Source of the DNA: Anaerolineales bacterium
GTDB taxonomy: Bacteria > Chloroflexota > Anaerolineae > Anaerolineales > Villigracilaceae
Direction: 5' to 3'
Assembly (NCBI GenBank): GCA_020847355.1
Contig: JADLCG010000017.1
Span: forward strand, 1-14,878
DNA: 14,878 nt
In this document: in pieces, positions 1 through 7,958 of the stretch
How positions within the stretch are numbered: position 1 is the first letter of the stretch
Layout: the number at the start of each line of letters is the position of its first letter
The notes under the pieces: model-generated
What the model was told of the DNA's origin: nothing
Databases searched by the model: none
Seen by the model: the letters and a program-made list of their open reading frames with translations, nothing else
Position numbers and translations under genes: made by a program

Positions 1-1431
1 GCATTAGGTCGCTTAGGCGACGCCAACCCCGCCGTTGAATTACTAATTACTAACAACCAAGCGCGCGCCAGAGTTCTAGCGACACAAATTGAAAGCTTGA
101 ACATTCAACGCAGATTATTAACTTCGCAAGTGTATCAATCTGCCGAAGCGCAATTAAAAGAAAATCCAAAGTTATTAGACGATCCCGCCATCGTCTTAGC
201 GCATCCCAACTGGGCGGGCGGCGTAGTGGGCATTGTGGCGAACAAACTTGTTGAGCGTTATCACAAACCCGCAATTCTTTTGAATGAATCGGATGACGGC
301 ATTTTACGCGGCTCGGCGCGCTCCGTTGAAGGCTTGCACATCACCGACGCTATTGCAACGCAAAAAAATATTTTGCTCGGCTTCGGCGGTCATCCGATGG
401 CGGCGGGGCTCTCGCTCAAAAAAGACGATTTGATTCAATTTCGCAAAGGCTTAGGCAAAGCGCTTGAGACTCAACTCGGTTCTATTGTCTTTGATGAACC
501 TACGCTTCAAATTGACTTTTGGCTTGGTCTGGATGAACTAAACACAAATTTGGCTGACAGTTTAGAACTGCTCGCTCCTTATGGCGCTGGCAACCCTGAA
601 TTAACCTTCGCTACAAAAAATGTGCTTCTCAAATCCAAAACTGAGATTGGCAAAACAAAAGAACATTTACGCATCAACGTAGAAGACGAGCATGGGAATA
701 CACAAAGCATTTTATATTGGGGCGGCGCAAGCGCAGACTTACCTGATAACGGAAGCAAAATTGATATTGCTTATTCACTGCGTTCGTCTTCCTATCGTGG
801 TCAAAGACAAGTAGCGATTCAATTCAAAGAATGTCGAGTTGTTGAAGAAGCAGTAATTGAGTTACAAGTTACAAGATACGAGATACGAGATTTGCGCCTT
901 CAACCTTCAACCTTCAGCCTTCAACCTTCAACCTTAACCTGGGCTGAAGGAAGCGATAAATCCAAAGGCAAAGCGCGTTTTGAATTGACTCAAGCCGATG
1001 AATTTGCCATTTACACAACGCCCCCATCTCCAGCGGAATTACGAAAAGCATTAGATGTTGTCAAACCAAAAATAGTGTACGCCTTTGGCGCTTTACCATC
1101 CGACGAATCGCCTAACGATTTTCTAAATCGCTTAGCGGGTTTATGTAAATTTGTTCTCAACAAAAAAGCGGGAAAAACGACCATTCAAGAACTTGCGTCC
1201 GCTATGGCATCGCGTGAGATCGCCGTAGAATTAGGGCTAGAGTGGCTACGCGCAAACGGCGGATTGACCATGACCATAGATGAAGGCTTGGTTACTCTAT
1301 CCAGCCAAACGCAAGAAAAAAATCCATACCTACAAGCAGAATTATTTATCGCCTTGCGTGGCGTTCTCAACGAAATCTCCGCCTATCGAAAGTATTTTGC
1401 CAGCATAGACGATTTGAAGAAGATATTTTGA
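1..1431 (+). CDS. recJ: Single-stranded-DNA-specific exonuclease RecJ, 5'-truncated by the window edge
   Basis: RecJ degrades ssDNA 5'-3' in recombinational and mismatch repair in the cytoplasm. The frame is open from base 1 and reads ALGRLGDANPAVELL, the typical segment after the DHH catalytic domain, so the true start lies outside the window. Of the 476 visible residues, about 60-140 form the DHHA1 domain (AHPNWAGGVVGIVANKL; GFGGHPMAAGLSL), about 160-285 look like the OB fold, and about 315-476 are a C-terminal extension as found in long RecJ proteins. The DHH metal-binding motifs are off-window, so catalytic integrity cannot be judged. Residues about 287-314 are encoded by tandem heptamers and look like an insertion in the interdomain linker. 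A TTG at 97 is only an internal codon. The TGA stop lies 7 bp from the end of the convergent gene. The assignment is secure from the DHHA1 motifs. Confidence 0.93.
   Translation, partial: ALGRLGDANPAVELLITNNQARARVLATQIESLNIQRRLLTSQVYQSAEAQLKENPKLLDDPAIVLAHPNWAGGVVGIVANKLVERYHKPAILLNESDDGILRGSARSVEGLHITDAIATQKNILLGFGGHPMAAGLSLKKDDLIQFRKGLGKALETQLGSIVFDEPTLQIDFWLGLDELNTNLADSLELLAPYGAGNPELTFATKNVLLKSKTEIGKTKEHLRINVEDEHGNTQSILYWGGASADLPDNGSKIDIAYSLRSSSYRGQRQVAIQFKECRVVEEAVIELQVTRYEIRDLRLQPSTFSLQPSTLTWAEGSDKSKGKARFELTQADEFAIYTTPPSPAELRKALDVVKPKIVYAFGALPSDESPNDFLNRLAGLCKFVLNKKAGKTTIQELASAMASREIAVELGLEWLRANGGLTMTIDEGLVTLSSQTQEKNPYLQAELFIALRGVLNEISAYRKYFASIDDLKKIF
38..51 (+). repeat. Two-copy heptamer AATTACT in recJ
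   Basis: AATTACT occurs twice in tandem (38-44, 45-51), followed by AACAACC, all inside the open recJ frame (ELLITNN). It may belong to the same kind of heptamer repeat as 860-940. Two copies could also be chance, because Leu-Leu-Ile-Thr is normal at this point of RecJ. Confidence 0.35.
860..940 (+). repeat. Heptanucleotide tandem-repeat mosaic inside recJ
   Basis: Three different 7-bp units follow one another: GTTACAA twice (861-874), GATACGA twice plus a partial copy (875-891), then TTCAACC five times (899-933; the third copy is TTCAGCC) and a decayed TTAACC end. Seven is not a multiple of three, so three copies make one 21-nt period, and the protein reads LQPSTFS then LQPSTLT. The reading frame stays open. 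Such heptamers resemble the short tandemly repeated repetitive (STRR) sequences known from cyanobacteria. The link to this lineage is inference. Confidence 0.8.
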
Positions 1432-1438
1432 TTCATTC

Positions 1439-1951
1439 TCAATAATCAATAAAATCGTCCACCCCAAAACGGCTTTCGTAAATTTCCAACAATTGATTCG
1501 CTTTTTGCAAAAATTCTTTTTGCGCAAAATCGTGTTTATTTAATTTCTCTACATTTTCTTTATGCGTAATAACTCGCTCGCGAAAACTGCTGATGGCGAA
1601 ATCAGGCAAAAGCGATTCAACTTCGCGAATCAAACTCAAAGTCTCTTCAATTTGTTTCAACGCACCGTCAAAATCAATCTCTTCATCTAACAACTTCCGT
1701 AAGACAACGCATTTATATTTTCGACAACTGCTCGGGTAATCCGGCGACGTATAAACCGTACAAACCCCGTCTTGCCAAACTGGGCAAGGCTGTAAAAACC
1801 CGCGCTGACGTGGGTCATTCCGAATTACGCTCAAGCCTAAATTTTCAACTTTATCTAATTCATTGGCGTTGAGCCGCACCCATGAAAATAAATGACCTGA
1901 GCAACATAATCCGCAGGCTTTGCAGAGGGCTTCAGATTGAGGTTCGGGCAT
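1439..1951 (-). CDS. YkgJ-family cysteine-cluster protein (putative zinc/iron-chelating)
   Basis: This 170-residue protein has the YkgJ/CxxCxxCC-family signature: C10, C13, C16 and C17 in CKACGLCC, then C56 and C64 in PCPVWQDGVC, and C76 and C81 in SSCRKYKC. The eight cysteines probably bind a metal ion or an Fe-S cluster. The family has no settled biochemical role. The C-terminal half (about 85-170) is charged and helical, with no signal peptide or membrane segment, so the protein is probably cytoplasmic. The ATG at 1949-1951 places the Cys motif near the N-terminus as usual, although the ribosome binding site in front is weak. It converges on recJ with a 7-bp gap and no visible terminator between them. 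A strong hairpin upstream separates it from the SUMF1 lipoprotein gene, so it probably has its own promoter, which I could not identify. Confidence 0.85.
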   Translation of the reverse strand: MPEPQSEALCKACGLCCSGHLFSWVRLNANELDKVENLGLSVIRNDPRQRGFLQPCPVWQDGVCTVYTSPDYPSSCRKYKCVVLRKLLDEEIDFDGALKQIEETLSLIREVESLLPDFAISSFRERVITHKENVEKLNKHDFAQKEFLQKANQLLEIYESRFGVDDFIDY

Positions 1952-1987
1952 TACAAGAGCAATCCTAACAAACAGGTTTCACAACAA

Positions 1988-2024
1988 CAAACTAGACTCT
2001 GCTCGCTTTGCAGAGTCTAGTTTG
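1988..2024 (-). terminator. 15-bp perfect hairpin, terminator of the SUMF1 lipoprotein gene
   Basis: The arms 1988-2002 and 2010-2024 are perfectly complementary (15 bp) around a 7-nt loop. On the minus strand the stem begins 14 bases after the lipoprotein stop codon and is followed by TTGTTGTG, a moderately T-rich tail. This fits an intrinsic terminator that also insulates the next leftward gene. Confidence 0.75.
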
Positions 2025-2037
2025 AATTACGCAGTCC

Positions 2038-3801
2038 CTACTTCATCTGACATTGCCCAGCCGCCTCATTCCAGCGGCAGGCATAGGCGTTGTGAATACA
2101 GCGCGTTTCGGTTGGGATGTGAGTACAGACGTCTTTCGGCTCCTGACATTTGAAAGTGGTTACGTCCAAGCTGACACAGCCCGGACCGCTGAGTTTGATC
2201 TCGCCTGGCGAACAGGCTCCGAGGTCCGTATTGAACGTAGAGCCGGGCGCACAACCCGGGTAAGTATTGCCAGTCGTCGCTTGGCAACATTGGAAGGTGT
2301 CGTTATAAGCATATCCAGTGGCGCAACCGGCGTAATTTTGAAGCGCGAGAGTTGGGTTATCCAAGCCGTATGGGGCAAGCGTATTTCCGTTGGGAGGAAC
2401 GCAAGCGCCAGCCAAGGTATCGTAATACAAACCAAACGGGCATTGACCGTTTGCATCTTGACCGACGACGCAGGTTTGCTGACCGCCGCGATCTACCAGC
2501 AAATAACCAGCCGGACATCCCGCCACTGTCACCTGCCCAAGGACTGGCGTATAGTTACACATGCCCGTATTGGGGTCGAGGGTGTAGCCCGGGTCGCAAG
2601 TGGGTCCCGCGCCTGTGACTGCCGGAGAATTGCTACAAGTTGGGTTACAAACTGTGAGCGTGTTGGTTGTTTCTTGCGTATTGCTCGGTCCTACACAAGT
2701 CAACCTTCTTTGACCGTCTACGATCGCTTCTGTACAATTCAACTTACTGCCCGCATCGTAAATTGCGCCGTCTGGCAGGTTTACAGTGACTAAACTTTCA
2801 GTCGCGGAACAATAATTTCCAGCCACTTCGGTTTGCGGCAATTCACAGCCGTTTGAAACTAACGCGCCCGATGGGATGAACGCCGAAAGCTGGCAATAAG
2901 GAGCCATCGGTTGCGGCTTTGGCACGACGCATCGAAAACCAAGATCGCGGCTGTGATAAGCCTGCGCGCCATAATGACGAATCGCCGAAGCCGCTTGATC
3001 GGGATCGGACTCGTAAGAACTGCCGCGAATCGCGCGATATTGAGCGCTCTCAGGTCCGGTTGGGTTCGCCTGCGGCGAGTTCTGATAATAGGCTTGATCG
3101 TACCAATCGTTCACCCATTCAAAGACGTTACCCGCCATATCATATAAGCCATAAAAACTGGCGCCATTTGCAAACGCATCCACTTCAGAAGTTCTGCCCG
3201 AGCAATTGCCAAAGTTGAGAATATCACACGCGGGAACATCGTTACCCCAAGGATAGGTATTCGCGCTCAAACCGCGCGCCGATTTTTCCCATTCCGCTTC
3301 GGTGGGTAAACGCCCTAAAGACCAAGCGCAATATGCGCTGGCTTGATCCCAAGTGACGCCCACCACCGGATGATTGGCATACTCCGGGTTGCTATACACG
3401 GGACCGCCAATCTCTTGCGTAGGCGGAACGCAAGAGCCGAGCGCAACGCATTGAGCATACATACGGTTGGTCACTTCAGTTTGTTGAATCCAAAAACCGT
3501 CCAACGTGACATTGTGAATCGGCGCGTCAAAACCGTCATTACCCATCACAAACTCAGATGGCGGCACATAGACCAAGACGCTGTTATCCACCCATTTGAT
3601 TTTATCGCCGCTTTGCGGACCCGCTACCGCCACAGAAACCGGCGCAAGCGTCGGCGCGGATTCAGTCGCCACAGGCGCATCGGTTGGCGGCAAGGGCGTA
3701 GGCGTCACCACCAAGACCACAGGCGTTGGCGTGGCGCAACTGGATAGGATATAAGTCAGCGATATAAAAATCGCCAGCAATCTATTGCGAACTTTAGCCA
3801 T
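2038..3801 (-). CDS. Lipoprotein with SUMF1/FGE-like domain and cysteine-repeat tail
   Basis: This 587-residue protein has a lipoprotein signal peptide with lipobox LSSC and lipidated Cys22, a Thr/Pro-rich spacer to about residue 65, then a complete formylglycine-generating-enzyme-like domain (about 68-297). Landmarks of the domain are VPPSEFVMG, FWIQQTEVTN, HPVVGVTWDQA, GRLPTEAEWEKSARG, YPWGN, YDMAGNVFEWVNDWY, IRGSSY and LGFRC. In true FGE two cysteines after RGGSY do copper-dependent catalysis. Here that stretch reads GSSYESDPDQAASAIRHYG with no cysteine, so the domain probably binds rather than modifies. Residues about 300-587 hold 24 cysteines, including repeats of the form C-x-x-G-x(n)-D-x(n)-C such as CDPGYTLDPNTGMC and CPFGLYYDTLAGAC. 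The start is supported by AAAAGGAG 6-7 nt upstream. The protein is probably surface-attached and disulfide-rich. Ligand and role are unknown. Confidence 0.88.
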   Translation of the reverse strand: MAKVRNRLLAIFISLTYILSSCATPTPVVLVVTPTPLPPTDAPVATESAPTLAPVSVAVAGPQSGDKIKWVDNSVLVYVPPSEFVMGNDGFDAPIHNVTLDGFWIQQTEVTNRMYAQCVALGSCVPPTQEIGGPVYSNPEYANHPVVGVTWDQASAYCAWSLGRLPTEAEWEKSARGLSANTYPWGNDVPACDILNFGNCSGRTSEVDAFANGASFYGLYDMAGNVFEWVNDWYDQAYYQNSPQANPTGPESAQYRAIRGSSYESDPDQAASAIRHYGAQAYHSRDLGFRCVVPKPQPMAPYCQLSAFIPSGALVSNGCELPQTEVAGNYCSATESLVTVNLPDGAIYDAGSKLNCTEAIVDGQRRLTCVGPSNTQETTNTLTVCNPTCSNSPAVTGAGPTCDPGYTLDPNTGMCNYTPVLGQVTVAGCPAGYLLVDRGGQQTCVVGQDANGQCPFGLYYDTLAGACVPPNGNTLAPYGLDNPTLALQNYAGCATGYAYNDTFQCCQATTGNTYPGCAPGSTFNTDLGACSPGEIKLSGPGCVSLDVTTFKCQEPKDVCTHIPTETRCIHNAYACRWNEAAGQCQMK

Positions 3802-3834
3802 TCAATCTCCTTTTGCTTACAAAACCAAACTCTG

Positions 3835-3840
3835 ATTATA
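3835..3840 (-). promoter_or_regulatory. -10 box (TATAAT) of the SUMF1 lipoprotein gene
   Basis: A perfect TATAAT on the minus strand sits 33 bp ahead of the ATG and a few bases past the T-tract of the preceding terminator. The context reads TATAATCAG. No well-spaced -35 is seen: TTGCCA at 3862-3867 is 21 bp away. Confidence 0.5.
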
Positions 3841-3852
3841 AAAGAAAATTGC

Positions 3853-3878
3853 CTCCGCGTTTGGCAAGGTTCGCGGAG
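3853..3878 (-). terminator. Terminator of the acyl-CoA synthetase/membrane protein operon
   Basis: The arms 3853-3859 and 3872-3878 (CTCCGCG/CGCGGAG) form a 7-bp GC-rich stem with a 12-nt loop. On the minus strand it is followed by GCAATTTTCTTTT. It lies 29 bp after the stop of the membrane-protein gene, as expected for an intrinsic terminator. Confidence 0.65.
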
Positions 3879-3907
3879 ACAGTTCTCTTCTGAATCGGCT
3901 TATTTTC

Positions 3908-5926
3908 TTATTTTACGCAGAACGTATCTTTTACATAGTCAGCCGCTTCTGCATTCAATGCAGGGAGCGTTTGCAAAACTCGGCAAGCCTGCTCCTGAAG
4001 TTGGGAATCCTTTTTGATCAGCCGCGCCAATTCATTCGCCTCGTCATAATCTCCAGATAAGATGGCGGCTTGCAGAAACGGCATCCATTCAACTGGGTCT
4101 TGCGCCGCAAAACCGGCGCGATCCGTCGCCCGCTTCAACTCCAAGACAGTCGCCCAATCCCCTTTTTGTAAGGCAAGCGAAGCGCTTTGATAGTAATAAC
4201 ACCAAGTATGCTTAGGCTCAGCGCCAAAGACAACTTCCGGCGGGCGGATAGGGGCGGCTACATCTAAAACAATATCATCCAAATGCGATTCCCCGGCAAT
4301 TTCTCGAATATCCGCTTGTTCATAAGCCGAAAGAACGGAAAACTGACCGTCCAGCGCCTGCACGCACGAAGTCAAAGTCGGCTGAGTCAAGATCAGCACA
4401 TTGTCATAACCTAAATAGGTAATGATCGAGCGCCGATTCAAAAAAGTCCGATGTTCGCGCGCCAAAATCGAGCGTACATTTTCCGAGCTTAATACCAAGC
4501 CCCATACCTCAGGCTCAACCCGTTGCGGATTCCTGCTCATCGGATAATAAATAAAATTTGCAGGACCCCAAATAAAATAATCTTCCTCTACCGCCGTGTG
4601 AGAATAATTGACCGCCAGCGTTGTCTCTGGTTTCAATTGCGGAACGCGCCAACTAACCTGCCACCAAAACTCGCGCATCTGTTGCGAGGCTCTCGCCCAC
4701 AGCAAGCCATTGAGATAATGCGTCAGCGTTGCGGCGGCGACCAAAATACAAACCGTGAAAACATAGGCTTGGCGCAAACGGAATTGACGCAGAAAAGCCG
4801 TAACAAAAATCGCCGCGCCTGCGGAGCTAGCCAACATGTAACGCGAAAGCCCACCAAAATCCGCATCGCGATTAGAGAGGATGACCGGCAAAAATCCGGC
4901 AATGACAGTTATCAAGCCAAGTCCAAAAGCCTCAGCGAACCATGCGTTCTCGCGCACTTCCTCAAACTCCGGGGTTTCGCTTTTCAAAAGCAAAATCGTT
5001 AGCAGAATGGCAATGGCAACAACCACGCCAATGAAAAAAAACTCGCGCAGGCGCAATGAAATATTCCACAGGCTAAACAAAGGCTCCCACCAAGCCAGCC
5101 AAATCACTTCAACAATATCTTTGAGCAACGTCTTCAGCCATTGAACCGAAATCAAAAGCGGAGATTGAATCAGCTTGCCAATTTGCGCGCCGAGGTCAGT
5201 TGCCTTGCGTTCGGAATCGAAAATAAAAAACCGCCAAATAAAAAACGCCAGCGCGCCGCAGGAATACGGAAGCCAATTCAATAAAGTTTTACGGCACGCC
5301 TGCCAAAACGTATCCGCCGCCGAGCGCGAAAGCAGGAAGATCAGCCCCAAGCGCAGAGCCTCCAAGCCTAAAAAGTATTCAACCAATCCCAAATAAAAAA
5401 AGGACATCCAGCCGACTAAAATCCAAACCAGCGCTTGCCAGCGTTTGCGCGGCGCATTGATCGTCTTCAAACTCAATAGAATCGAAATAAGCGCCAAACA
5501 CAAACTGACTTGTTGGGCTTGATAATCAATTGCATTCGGCGCAGAGAGGAAGCCCGGAAAGATCAAAAATAAAATCGCGGCGAGTAAATTCGCATTGCGT
5601 TGACCGCGCCAGACAATTTGCAAACTCCCAAAAAAAGCCAGCCCGCCAAGCAAACGCAAGAGATACGCAGAAAGATTATAGTAAAGCGGATTCAACCCAA
5701 ACAATTCATAAGCGCCGGACATCACCAAGGCGCGCAGAGGGCGATCAATGGCGTAAATTTGCTGAAACACGTTTTTGCCCAACGCATTCGCCGCATACAT
5801 CAAATACCAATCGTCGCGAAAATATCCAAATTGATTCAAGTGCGGCAAATACGCCAAAGCGGAAATGCCCAAAACCAGCCAGGCATAATCATATTTCTTT
5901 AATAACGCGAAAACCTTTACCTTCAA
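3908..5926 (-). CDS. Polytopic GT-C-like membrane protein with soluble helical tail
   Basis: This 672-residue protein has many hydrophobic segments in residues about 14-420. After the first membrane span comes FGYFRDDWYLMY with the acidic pair D38-D39. In GT-C glycosyltransferases that use lipid-linked sugars, an acidic pair in the first outer loop is catalytic. DRPLRAL follows in the same loop. Residues about 430-670 are soluble and end in a helical-repeat-like stretch (LQKGDWATVLELKRA, AAILSGDYDEANELARLI) resembling TPR. Family and substrate cannot be named from sequence alone, so GT-C is a fold-level inference. The start is TTG at 5924-5926. It overlaps the acyl-CoA synthetase stop by four bases (TTGA on the minus strand) with AGGTG just before it, so translation is probably coupled. 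No longer start is needed, because the first membrane span follows directly. Confidence 0.75.
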   Translation of the reverse strand: MKVKVFALLKKYDYAWLVLGISALAYLPHLNQFGYFRDDWYLMYAANALGKNVFQQIYAIDRPLRALVMSGAYELFGLNPLYYNLSAYLLRLLGGLAFFGSLQIVWRGQRNANLLAAILFLIFPGFLSAPNAIDYQAQQVSLCLALISILLSLKTINAPRKRWQALVWILVGWMSFFYLGLVEYFLGLEALRLGLIFLLSRSAADTFWQACRKTLLNWLPYSCGALAFFIWRFFIFDSERKATDLGAQIGKLIQSPLLISVQWLKTLLKDIVEVIWLAWWEPLFSLWNISLRLREFFFIGVVVAIAILLTILLLKSETPEFEEVRENAWFAEAFGLGLITVIAGFLPVILSNRDADFGGLSRYMLASSAGAAIFVTAFLRQFRLRQAYVFTVCILVAAATLTHYLNGLLWARASQQMREFWWQVSWRVPQLKPETTLAVNYSHTAVEEDYFIWGPANFIYYPMSRNPQRVEPEVWGLVLSSENVRSILAREHRTFLNRRSIITYLGYDNVLILTQPTLTSCVQALDGQFSVLSAYEQADIREIAGESHLDDIVLDVAAPIRPPEVVFGAEPKHTWCYYYQSASLALQKGDWATVLELKRATDRAGFAAQDPVEWMPFLQAAILSGDYDEANELARLIKKDSQLQEQACRVLQTLPALNAEAADYVKDTFCVK

Positions 5927-7881
5927 TGCTTCACCTGTTTAATCTCATCCACCGTTTGCGGGTTAACCAACGAGGAAGTATCGCCCAACGCCAAGCCCAA
6001 ATACGCGGCGCGAATCATCCGCCGCATCACTTTGGCGTTGCGCGTTTTCGGCAGATCCGAAACAAAATAGATGGATTTCGGCGCCAGCGGTTTGCCCAGC
6101 GCATCCACAACCATTTGAATTAATTCTTGACGAAGCGCTTCGCTTCTTTCTACCCCGGGCTTGGTCACTGCAAAAAGAATCAGTTCGCTCCCTTTGACAG
6201 CGTGCGGCGCGCCAATTGCCGCGGCTTCCACGATCGCTTCATGCTTCACCAAAATAGATTCAACTTCCGCCGGTCCCACGCGCTTTCCGGCGATTTTAAT
6301 CGTATCATCCGAGCGCCCCAAGATGTACCACAAGCCGTCGGTATCTACCGCCGCAAAATCGCCATGCACCCAAACATTTTCCCAGCGCGACCAATAAGTG
6401 TCCAAGTATCTTTCATTATCTTTCCAAAAGCCGCGCGTCATCCCGATCCACGGAGATTTAATCACCAACTCGCCCACCGCATTGCGGATGGATTTACCGT
6501 TTTCATCCACTACATCTACATCCATACCCGGGCAGGGCGCGGAAAAAGCGCACGGCTTCAGCGGCATTAGCGGATTACCCATCACAATTCCGCCGGAAAT
6601 TTCCGTGCCGCCAGAGTAATTGATAATTGGCAGTTTACTTTTGCCCACTTTCTCAAACAACCACATCCACGGGTCAGGATTCCACGGTTCGCCCGTTGAA
6701 CCAAAGCATCTCAACGAAGTCAAATCATGCTTTTTGAAATGCTCCTCGCCATGCGGAATAAGCGAACGAATCAAAGTCGGCGAAACGCCCAGTTGATTAA
6801 TTTTATGTTTCTCCACCAAATCCCACAAACGGTCAGGAGCCGGAAAATCCGGCGCGCCATCATACATAAACATCGTCGCGCCTAACAGCAGACTCCCAAA
6901 CACCAGCCAAGGTCCCATCATCCAACCCATATCGGTCATCCAATAGATCACGTCGCCTTTGTGAACGTCTGTCCCGAAAGCCATATCCTGCGCGGCTTTG
7001 ATCGGGAAACCGCAATGCGTGTGCAAAGCGCCTTTGGGTCTGCCGGTTGTGCCAGAGGTGTAAATGATCATCAGCGGATCTTCAGCGAAGGTAATTTCAG
7101 TTGGAGCAGAATCAGGCTGAGGCGCGATCAGGGTCGCCCAGTCATAATCACGCCCAGCCTGCATATTCACAGCCTGACCGGTGCGGCGCAAAACAATCAT
7201 GTGTTTCAAGGTAGGGATTTGTTCCGCCGCCTCATCCGCGACCGATTTCATCTCCACCGCTTTGCCGCGCCGAAAAGCGCCGTCGCTGGCGAATAACGCT
7301 TTAGCGTTCGCGTCTGTCATGCGCGAGACGATCGCGCCCGCGCCATAGCCCGAAAATAAAGGCAGGATGATGCCGCCAATTTTTGCGATCGCCAGTAAAG
7401 CGATGGCAATTTCAGGAGTCATCGGCATGAAAATTCCGATCGCGTCGCCTTTGCCCAAGCCAAGCGCGCGAAGCGCGTTGGCGGTTTTATTCACTTGACG
7501 ATAAAGTTCCGCATAGGTCAAGGTGCGGACGCTTCCCTCTTCGCCTTCAAAAGCAATTGCGGCGCGGTCTTGATCTTCAGCCGCCTGCCATTTATCCAAA
7601 CAGTTGTGAACGACATTCATCTTCCCATCCACGCACCATTTCGGAAATTGAATTCCAGTGGAAAGGTCTGCCGCTTTCAAGTAAGGCTCGTAAAATTGCA
7701 CGTCTAAAAATTTCAGAATCGCATCGGTAAACCAGTTCACATCATCCGTAGATTTTTGCATTAGCTCCGTAAAACTCTGAAGCTGATGAGTTCGCATAAA
7801 AGCCGTCAGGTTTGCGCGCTCGACGTCTTCAGCGCTTGGCTTCCAGACAATTTTTCCGCCAAAAGAAAATTGTTCTTCCAT
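5923..7881 (-). CDS. AMP-forming acyl-CoA synthetase (acetyl-CoA synthetase-like)
   Basis: This 652-residue adenylate-forming enzyme activates a carboxylic acid with ATP to an acyl-AMP and then forms the acyl-CoA thioester. The N-terminal Acs-type region (about 1-110) is followed by the P-loop-like IIYTSGTTGRPKG (about 273-285), TDMGWMMGPW, GSTGEPWNPDPW, NYSGGTEISGG (about 422), the hinge ILGRSDDTIKIAGKRVGP (about 515-532) and catalytic Lys617 in KTRNAKVMRR. Length and order match the acetyl/propionyl-CoA synthetase group, but the acetate-type TWWQTETGG is replaced by NYSGGTEISGG, which lacks the bulky Trp that limits the acyl pocket. A substrate longer than acetate is therefore likely, so I give no symbol. 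ATG with GAGGAG 7-8 nt upstream. First gene of a two-gene operon. It diverges from upp. Confidence 0.9.
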   Translation of the reverse strand: MEEQFSFGGKIVWKPSAEDVERANLTAFMRTHQLQSFTELMQKSTDDVNWFTDAILKFLDVQFYEPYLKAADLSTGIQFPKWCVDGKMNVVHNCLDKWQAAEDQDRAAIAFEGEEGSVRTLTYAELYRQVNKTANALRALGLGKGDAIGIFMPMTPEIAIALLAIAKIGGIILPLFSGYGAGAIVSRMTDANAKALFASDGAFRRGKAVEMKSVADEAAEQIPTLKHMIVLRRTGQAVNMQAGRDYDWATLIAPQPDSAPTEITFAEDPLMIIYTSGTTGRPKGALHTHCGFPIKAAQDMAFGTDVHKGDVIYWMTDMGWMMGPWLVFGSLLLGATMFMYDGAPDFPAPDRLWDLVEKHKINQLGVSPTLIRSLIPHGEEHFKKHDLTSLRCFGSTGEPWNPDPWMWLFEKVGKSKLPIINYSGGTEISGGIVMGNPLMPLKPCAFSAPCPGMDVDVVDENGKSIRNAVGELVIKSPWIGMTRGFWKDNERYLDTYWSRWENVWVHGDFAAVDTDGLWYILGRSDDTIKIAGKRVGPAEVESILVKHEAIVEAAAIGAPHAVKGSELILFAVTKPGVERSEALRQELIQMVVDALGKPLAPKSIYFVSDLPKTRNAKVMRRMIRAAYLGLALGDTSSLVNPQTVDEIKQVKH

Positions 7882-7908
7882 GGACTGCTCCTCAAAGTTG
7901 ATGTATTT

Positions 7909-7939
7909 ATTCTACCGCTTCACGGCTATAATCAGTCAA
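7909..7939 (-). promoter_or_regulatory. Candidate promoter of the acyl-CoA synthetase operon
   Basis: On the minus strand TTGACT (7934-7939) and TAGAAT (7909-7914) are separated by 19 bp, which is longer than the ideal 17. The -10 lies about 27 bp ahead of the ATG. It overlaps the upp -10 on the other strand. Confidence 0.4.
7927..7932 (+). promoter_or_regulatory. -10 box (TATAAT) of upp
   Basis: A perfect TATAAT in the context GGCTATAATCAG lies 26 bp ahead of the upp ATG, so the leader must be very short. No convincing -35 is present at 16-18 bp. Confidence 0.5.
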
Positions 7940-7958
7940 CTATTTTTTGGAGGAGTTC

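Noticed and set aside
860..940. A CRISPR-like or VNTR locus
   Set aside because: The units are 7 bp with no spacers, lie inside a coding frame, and no cas genes are present.
2053..2793. A 246-codon plus-strand ORF
   Set aside because: It lies fully antisense to the SUMF1 lipoprotein gene, is rich in Arg and Thr in a way typical of antisense frames, and shows no family motif.
2925..3600. The SUMF1 domain as an active formylglycine-generating enzyme or an EgtB-type sulfoxide synthase
   Set aside because: The catalytic cysteine pair is absent, no DinB-like domain or iron-binding HX3HXE is visible, and the protein is a secreted lipoprotein with no sulfatase nearby.
5530..6123. A 197-codon plus-strand ORF
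   Set aside because: It spans the junction of two well-supported minus-strand genes, has an Arg/His/Gln-rich antisense-type composition and no motif.
7947..7958. An upstream TTG start giving upp four extra residues
   Set aside because: The TTG lies next to and within the GGAGGAG ribosome binding site. The ATG at 7959 gives the usual 208 residues.
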